Of a stretch of 48,699 nt of DNA, positions 44,151 to 48,699 are shown piece after piece; within the stretch, counting starts at the first letter, position 1; each line of letters starts with the position of its first letter. The stretch is from SZUA-365 sp034002405 (lineage in GTDB: Bacteria > Bacteroidota > Ignavibacteria > SZUA-365). Under the pieces are notes generated by a model. That model worked only from the letters and a program-made list of their open reading frames with translations. It was not told the origin of the DNA and did no database searches. The position numbers and the translations under genes were made by a program. The DNA lies in assembly GCA_034002405.1 (NCBI GenBank), contig JAVFAS010000020.1, positions 1 through 48,699 of the forward strand, read 5' to 3'.

Positions 44151-44432
44151 GTGAACATCTATGTTGGAAACATGTCGTACGGCGTGAGCGAAACGACCCT
44201 CCGTGACGCGTTTGAACGCTTCGGTGAAGTCGATTCCGTCAACATCATCACCGATCGCGACACCGGTCGCCCCAAGGGCTTCGCCTTTGTCGAAATGAAG
44301 AATGACGCCGAAGCGCGCGCCGCCATCGATGGGATGAACGGCGTCGAGCTCGAAGGCCGCAGCCTGACCGTCAACGAAGCCAAGCCGCGTACCCCGCGTC
44401 CCGCCGGCGGCGGTGGTCGCTCCCGCTGGTAA
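44151..44432 (+). CDS. RRM-domain RNA-binding protein (second copy)
   Basis: 93 residues from GTG at 44151, with AAGGAG six bases upstream. RNP2 IYVGNMSY, RNP1 KGFAFVEM and a C-terminal tail PRPAGGGGRSRW. It is a paralogue of the protein at 40878. The preceding 280 bp (43871-44150) are A/T-rich compared with the genome and hold no gene; a long untranslated leader, as in cold-shock mRNAs, is likely. A terminator follows. Confidence 0.95.
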   Translation: MNIYVGNMSYGVSETTLRDAFERFGEVDSVNIITDRDTGRPKGFAFVEMKNDAEARAAIDGMNGVELEGRSLTVNEAKPRTPRPAGGGGRSRW

Positions 44433-44463
44433 GCACGCGTCCCGCTTCCATTGACCGACTTGT

Positions 44464-44507
44464 CTCAGAGGATGGCGCTCCTGCGTCGTCCTCTGAGCCG
44501 TTTATTC
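44464..44507 (+). terminator. Terminator after second RRM gene
   Basis: CTCAGAGGA (44464-44472) with TCCTCTGAG (44489-44497), then CCGTTTATTC. Confidence 0.7.
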
Positions 44508-44577
44508 TCCAACCGTCGACGGAGCGCGACGCTCCAACGATATGTGAACGATTCCGCAAGAACGAAACGGTGCAGAT

Positions 44578-44859
44578 ATGGCCAGGACAAACTATTCATT
44601 CCAGAAACGCCAGCGTGAACTCGCCAAGCAAAAGAAGAAAGAAGAAAAACGGCAACAGAAGCTTGCCCGGAAAAACGCCGGCCTCGATGGCGAGGTGTCC
44701 GATGATGGGGAGGGACAGGACGCGGGCACGGACGAGGACGTGACGGAGGTCGCGGACGATGAGACGCAGCAAGGCGATGAGACGCAGCAAGGCGATGAGA
44801 CGCAGCAAGGCGATGAGACGCCGCAGGATGATGTTGCTGCTGGAGATCGTGAAGACTGA
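44578..44859 (+). CDS. Small charged protein with acidic repeats, conserved hypothetical
   Basis: 93 residues. The N-terminal half is strongly basic (NYSFQKRQRELAKQKKKEEKRQQKLARK), resembling small conserved hypothetical proteins of many bacteria. The C-terminal half is acidic, with three DETQQG units and a fourth diverged one. No signal peptide or helix spanning a membrane is visible. The start is ATG at 44578; the ribosome site is weak. The function is unknown. Confidence 0.75.
   Translation: MARTNYSFQKRQRELAKQKKKEEKRQQKLARKNAGLDGEVSDDGEGQDAGTDEDVTEVADDETQQGDETQQGDETQQGDETPQDDVAAGDRED
44758..44829 (+). repeat. 18-bp tandem repeats inside the small charged protein gene
   Basis: Three identical copies of GATGAGACGCAGCAAGGC (44758-44811) and a diverged fourth (44812-44829). 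In frame, coding for DETQQG. Confidence 0.95.
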
Positions 44860-44979
44860 GTCGTCACGCTATGGCGTCGTCCATGAATCTCGGGAGATCG
44901 CGGTGAGGCGCGCGCGCTGACGTGCGCCCGTGACCACGGTGATCCGGGAAATCCGGAGATCCCCGAGCATCGGAGCAGG

Positions 44980-45015
44980 ACAAAGCCGGGACGCACGTCC
45001 CGGCTTTGTTGTCTG
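44980..45015 (+). terminator. Terminator after the small charged protein gene
   Basis: A 13-bp stem ACAAAGCCGGGAC (44980-44992) with GTCCCGGCTTTGT (44997-45009), loop GCAC, then TGTCTG. Confidence 0.7.
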
Positions 45016-45025
45016 CGTACTGACA

Positions 45026-45061
45026 TGAAAAAAGAAAGGCCGGGACTTGCGTCCCGGCCTT
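45026..45061 (-). terminator. Terminator of the SprB-like giant gene
   Basis: An 11-bp stem AAGGCCGGGAC/GTCCCGGCCTT (45036-45046, 45051-45061). On the minus strand it is followed by TCTTTTTTC, so it serves the gene at 45089. The stem is nearly the same as the neighbouring one at 44980. Confidence 0.85.
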
Positions 45062-45088
45062 GTTGTCTTTACGCGAGGGAGGTGGGCG

Positions 45089-48000
45089 TTATTTCAGCAA
45101 CATCATCAGGCGTTCACGCACGAACTGCTGTCCACTGGTGCCGGACTTCGCATGCATGCGGTAGATATAACTGCCGGATGGTGCGGGTGTCCCGTCGGTG
45201 GTCATGCCGTTCCATTGTACCGCGTGGGAGCCCGCCGTGCGCACGTCGTCGACGAGCGTGGCAATCGTGCGTCCCAGCGTATTGACGACGCTGATTCGCA
45301 CGCTGCTCGTCTCCGGGACGTAGTAGCTGATGGTGGTCGTGGGGTTGAACGGGTTCGGATAGTTTTCGTGGAGGGCATATTCTCGGGGCGTTGTCGGCGT
45401 GATTTCGATCTCCCCGCCGTCCTTAACCATGATGGTGAGGGAGCACCAGGCCTCGCAGGACGAGTTGTTGGGATCGTTCGCGTTGAAATTCGCATCGCGC
45501 ACGCGGACGGTGACCGTACCCGAGAACGAGCAGGGCACCACGAGCCGGTCGCCGGTGCTGCTGCCCGGCAGCCAGAGGTAGGAGTATGGCTTCGTGCCAC
45601 CGCTGGCATTCGCGGAGATCACGCGTGTGTTGGTCGCGTAGTCGCAATCGGAAATCGCGCAGTTGAGCACGAGCGCATCGGGTTCGGTGATGGTGACGCT
45701 GACCGAATCGACACAACCGTTGGCATCCGAGACGATGAACATGTATTTGCCCGCGGTTTTGGTGAAGGTGCCGGTCCCGGTGTATCCCGGCGTGCCGCCA
45801 CTCGCGCTCACGGTCACGGTGGATGTTCCGCCGGCGCAGAGGATCGGTGTCCAGTTCACTGCGGCGACGAGCGGGGGCGGACCGATCACCGTCACGGTCG
45901 CGGTGGCCGTGCAGCCGTTCGCGTCGGTGACGATGAAGGTATGCGTACCGGGAAGGCGCTTGAACGACCCGACGCCGTAGTACGGTGGCGTCCCGCCGGA
46001 GGCGGTGACCGTGACCGTCGAGCTGTCGTTGCCGCAATTCACCGGTGGTGCGGTCGCGGCGGCGTTCAGCAGGGGCGGTTCGGTAATCGTGATGGTGGTC
46101 GCCGCGGTACAGCCGCGGGAATCGACGACGTGGAACGTGTAGGTGCCGGCGGGACGATAGAATGTGCCCGTGCCGAAGTATGGCGCGGTTCCACCCGAGG
46201 CCGTGACGGTGATCGTTGCGTCATCTCCGTTACAGAGCACGGGAGGCGCGGATGAGAAGGCTTGTATCGGCGTGGGGTCGTCGAGGGTGATTGACACCGT
46301 GTCGGCGCAGCCGTTGGCATCGGTGACGATGAATGTATGTGTCCCCGCGCCGCGGATGAAGCCGCCGACACCGTTGTAGTTCGGTGTGCCGCCGCTGGCG
46401 CTGACGGTGACGGTCGTGACGCCACCGTGACAGTTGATCGGTGGTGCGCTGACCGCTGCTTGCAGTGTCGGTGGTTCGTCGATCAGGATGGTTGTCGACG
46501 TCGTGCAGCCGTGATAGTCCGTCACGGTGAAGGTGTAACTTCCGCCCGCACGGACATAGCTGCCCGTACCGGAATACGGCGGCGTGCCGCCGGTCGCGGT
46601 GACGGTCACGACCGCGGAATCGCCATTGCAGAGAATCGGCGTGGCGGTCGCACCCGCGTTGAGTGCCGGCGGTTCGTCGATGACGAGGGAAACGTTTGCC
46701 GTGCAGCCATTGGCATCGGTCACGGAGAATGTATAGGTCCCCGCCGTGCGGTAATAGATTCCCGTTCCTGAGTATGGCGGGGTGCCACCGCTCGCGGTCA
46801 CGCTGACCGTGGAGGTGCCGCCGTGACACAGGATCTGCGTGGCGCCGGCGTCCGCGGTCAGCAGCGGTGGTTCGTCGACCGTCACGGTGACCGTGTCGGC
46901 GCAGCCATTGGCGTCGGAGACGATGTAGGTGAAGGTGCCCGCATGTTCGACGAATGTTCCCGTCCCGTTGTACGGCGGGGTGCCGCCGGCGCCGCCCACG
47001 GTGATCGTGGTCGTACCGCCATGGCACAGGATCGGCGTCGTGATGGCCGAGGCATTCATCTCGGGCGGTTCCTGAAGGTTGACGATGATGGTGGTGGAAC
47101 AGTTGTTTGCGTCGGTCACGGTATACGAGTAGCTACCCGCCGTGAGCACCCACTGTCCGGTGCCGCTGTATGGTGCGGTTCCACCCGTGGCGCTGATGGT
47201 CACCGTGGTGCTTTCTCCGTTGCAGGCGATCGGTGGGGCCGACCATGATGCCACGAGTTGCGGGGGTTCGAGAATGGTGATGATCGTCGACGCGGTACAG
47301 CCGTTGGCATCGGTCACCGTGTAGGTGTGCGTGCCGGCGCCCGCGGTATAGACGCCGATCCCGATGTACGGTGGGATTCCGCCTGCCGCGGTCACGGTCA
47401 CATTGGTGCTGTTCCCGGCGCAGAAAATTGTATCCGCCTGCGCGGCCACGGTGAGCACCGGCGGCTCGGTCACGAGTACGGTGACGGTATCCCAGCACCC
47501 ATTCGCGTCGGTGACCGTGAACGTATAGGTGCCGGCCGTACGCAGGAAGCTGCCGGTTCCGCTGTAGGGCCCGGTGCCGCCCGCCGCGGTCACGGTCACC
47601 GTGGAGTTCCCGCCATTGCAGAGGACGGGGGTCGCACTGGCCAGCGCTTCAAGCAGCGGCGGTTCGGCGATCGTGATTGTCTCGGTCTCCGTGCAGTTGT
47701 TGGCATCGGTGACCGTGAAACTGTACGTCCCCGCGGGAAGCGTGAAGGTCCCCGTGCCGTTGTAGGGCGAGGTCCCGCCGGCGGCACCCACGGTCACGAC
47801 CGAGGTCCCGCCATTGCAGAGAATCGGAGTCGGAATTGCGGAAACCGAGAGCTGCGGGGGCGCGGTGATGTTGATCGATGCGATCGCGGTGCAGCCGTTG
47901 ACGTCGGTGACGGTGTAGGTGTGCTGCCCGGCAGGGACGATGAACGTGCCCGTGCCGCTGTACGGCGACGTGCCACCGGTGGCGCTGACGGTCACGGTGG

Positions 48001-48699
48001 ACAGGTCACCGTTGCAGAGAATCGGTGTCGCGGTCGCGGTGGCCAGCAGCTCGTACCCGGGTTGGGTGACCGTGACGGTGGCCGTGGCCGTGCAGTTGTT
48101 GTCATCGGTCACTGTGAAGGTCCAGGTCCCGGCGGGCCGGATGAAGCTTCCGGTGCCCTGATAGGGCGGCGTGCCACCGGTGGCGGTGACGGTCACCGTG
48201 GTGTTGCCACCGTAACACTGTACCTGCGGCGCGGTGGCGAGCGCGGCTAGCGAATCCTGCGGTTCGGTGAGCGTGATCGATGCGGTCGCGGTACAGCCGT
48301 TGGCGTCGGTGACGGTGAAGCTGTGCGTGCCGGCACCGAGGGTGAAGCTTCCGGTGCCCTGATACGGCGGCGTACCGCCGGTGGCGGTGACATCCACCGT
48401 GGTGGTTCCGCCGTGGCACTGGATCTGCGAGGCGGCGACGGCCGAGACATTGATCGCGTTCGCGGGTTCGGTGAGCGTGATCGATGCGGTCGCGGTGCAA
48501 CCGTTGGCGTCGGTGACGGTGAAGCTGTGCGTGCCGGCACCGAGGGTGAAGCTTCCGGTGCCCTGATACGGTGGCGTACCGCCGGTGGCGGTGACATCCA
48601 CCGTGGTGGTTCCGCCGTGGCACTGGATCTGCGAGGCGGCGACGGCCGAGACATTGATCGCGTTCGCGGGTTCGGTGAGCGTGATCGATGCGGTCGCGG
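45089..48699 (-). CDS. Giant SprB-repeat surface adhesin with T9SS type A sorting domain, 5'-truncated
   Basis: At least 1203 codons; the frame is open at the right edge, so the start is outside the window. Fifteen near-consecutive SprB-type repeats of about 68 residues are present, each with C(N/H)GG..TTVTV, (A/S)GGTPPYxGTG, AGT(H/Y)(S/T)FTVTDANGC and ITEPP motifs. A more divergent module (GGTKPYSYLWLPG) follows, then the sorting domain YALHENYPNPFNPTTTISYY...SGSYIYRMHA. Each unit holds two Cys (LCNGG and NGCT) that could pair. SprB-type proteins are surface adhesins used in gliding or attachment, exported by T9SS. No SprF/PorP partner is in the window. Confidence 0.92.
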   Translation of the reverse strand, partial: ATASITLTEPANAINVSAVAASQIQCHGGTTTVDVTATGGTPPYQGTGSFTLGAGTHSFTVTDANGCTATASITLTEPANAINVSAVAASQIQCHGGTTTVDVTATGGTPPYQGTGSFTLGAGTHSFTVTDANGCTATASITLTEPQDSLAALATAPQVQCYGGNTTVTVTATGGTPPYQGTGSFIRPAGTWTFTVTDDNNCTATATVTVTQPGYELLATATATPILCNGDLSTVTVSATGGTSPYSGTGTFIVPAGQHTYTVTDVNGCTAIASINITAPPQLSVSAIPTPILCNGGTSVVTVGAAGGTSPYNGTGTFTLPAGTYSFTVTDANNCTETETITIAEPPLLEALASATPVLCNGGNSTVTVTAAGGTGPYSGTGSFLRTAGTYTFTVTDANGCWDTVTVLVTEPPVLTVAAQADTIFCAGNSTNVTVTAAGGIPPYIGIGVYTAGAGTHTYTVTDANGCTASTIITILEPPQLVASWSAPPIACNGESTTVTISATGGTAPYSGTGQWVLTAGSYSYTVTDANNCSTTIIVNLQEPPEMNASAITTPILCHGGTTTITVGGAGGTPPYNGTGTFVEHAGTFTYIVSDANGCADTVTVTVDEPPLLTADAGATQILCHGGTSTVSVTASGGTPPYSGTGIYYRTAGTYTFSVTDANGCTANVSLVIDEPPALNAGATATPILCNGDSAVVTVTATGGTPPYSGTGSYVRAGGSYTFTVTDYHGCTTSTTILIDEPPTLQAAVSAPPINCHGGVTTVTVSASGGTPNYNGVGGFIRGAGTHTFIVTDANGCADTVSITLDDPTPIQAFSSAPPVLCNGDDATITVTASGGTAPYFGTGTFYRPAGTYTFHVVDSRGCTAATTITITEPPLLNAAATAPPVNCGNDSSTVTVTASGGTPPYYGVGSFKRLPGTHTFIVTDANGCTATATVTVIGPPPLVAAVNWTPILCAGGTSTVTVSASGGTPGYTGTGTFTKTAGKYMFIVSDANGCVDSVSVTITEPDALVLNCAISDCDYATNTRVISANASGGTKPYSYLWLPGSSTGDRLVVPCSFSGTVTVRVRDANFNANDPNNSSCEAWCSLTIMVKDGGEIEITPTTPREYALHENYPNPFNPTTTISYYVPETSSVRISVVNTLGRTIATLVDDVRTAGSHAVQWNGMTTDGTPAPSGSYIYRMHAKSGTSGQQFVRERLMMLLK
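48261..48699 (-). repeat. Near-identical 204-bp SprB repeat units
   Basis: Units 48261-48464 and 48465-48668 differ at three bases, all synonymous. The next unit begins at 48669 and matches as far as the window goes. Older units to the left have diverged. Confidence 0.95.

Noticed and set aside
46000..48699. Regular repeats considered as a CRISPR array
   Set aside because: The units are 204 bp, coding and continuous in one frame, with SprB-type protein motifs; there are no short repeats with unique spacers.

Overview
The window looks like a high-GC chromosomal contig from the Bacteroidota/Chlorobiota (FCB) group. Four features support this. Several proteins carry type IX secretion (T9SS) C-terminal sorting domains, and there is a gingipain-type C25 peptidase. 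CcoN and CcoO are fused, with a one-haem CcoP and a complete alternative complex III (ACIII) locus. Several intergenic regions carry the Bacteroidota promoter pattern TTG/TTTG, 17-21 bp, TAnnTTTG. The GC content and the mix of families would suit a deep lineage (Kapabacteria-, Ignavibacteria- or Rhodothermia-like), but I cannot fix the genus. A 100-N run at 34142-34241 shows it is a draft scaffold. No phage, IS element, CRISPR array or obvious island is visible.

Layout. 1-5277: 3' part of a large secreted C25 peptidase. 5340-5496: tRNA-Gln with its own promoter and terminator. 5773-5945: a stand-alone small-RNA-like unit. 6052-8712 (minus): Omp28-like T9SS cargo and a dihaem cytochrome c. 8951-15698 (minus): L,D-transpeptidase lipoprotein with its own promoter, downstream of a three-gene unit (double-vWA T9SS protein, outer-membrane barrel, SDR oxidoreductase). 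15907-22282 (plus): OmpA/TSP3 protein, TSP3 protein and TPR histidine kinase joined by 4-bp stop/start overlaps, followed by a thioredoxin and a terminator. 22302-24309 (plus): GAF-degenerate GGDEF protein and a YceI protein.

24339-40738 (minus) is one long respiratory block: actABCDEF, then ccoI-S-NO-Q-P-G-H and a TauE/SafE membrane protein. Most junctions overlap or are only a few bases apart, and there is a strong promoter upstream of actA. ACIII oxidises quinol, CcoNOQP reduces oxygen, and CcoI/S/G/H with the TauE/SafE protein supply copper insertion and assembly. Three perfect hairpins separate the act and cco halves.

40878-44859 (plus): two small RRM RNA-binding proteins, a small coiled-coil membrane protein, a LuxR-type regulator with a phosphorylation-dead receiver overlapping an anion-permease gene, and a small charged repeat protein. 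45089-48699 (minus): 3' part of a giant SprB-repeat adhesin with a T9SS sorting domain; its array runs off the right edge.

The least conventional items are the coupled OmpA/TSP3-TSP3-TPR-kinase operon, the orphan small RNA, the act/cco super-operon with its junction hairpins, the pseudo-receiver/permease pair, and in-frame short tandem repeats in three unrelated genes, one of which broke the assembly.
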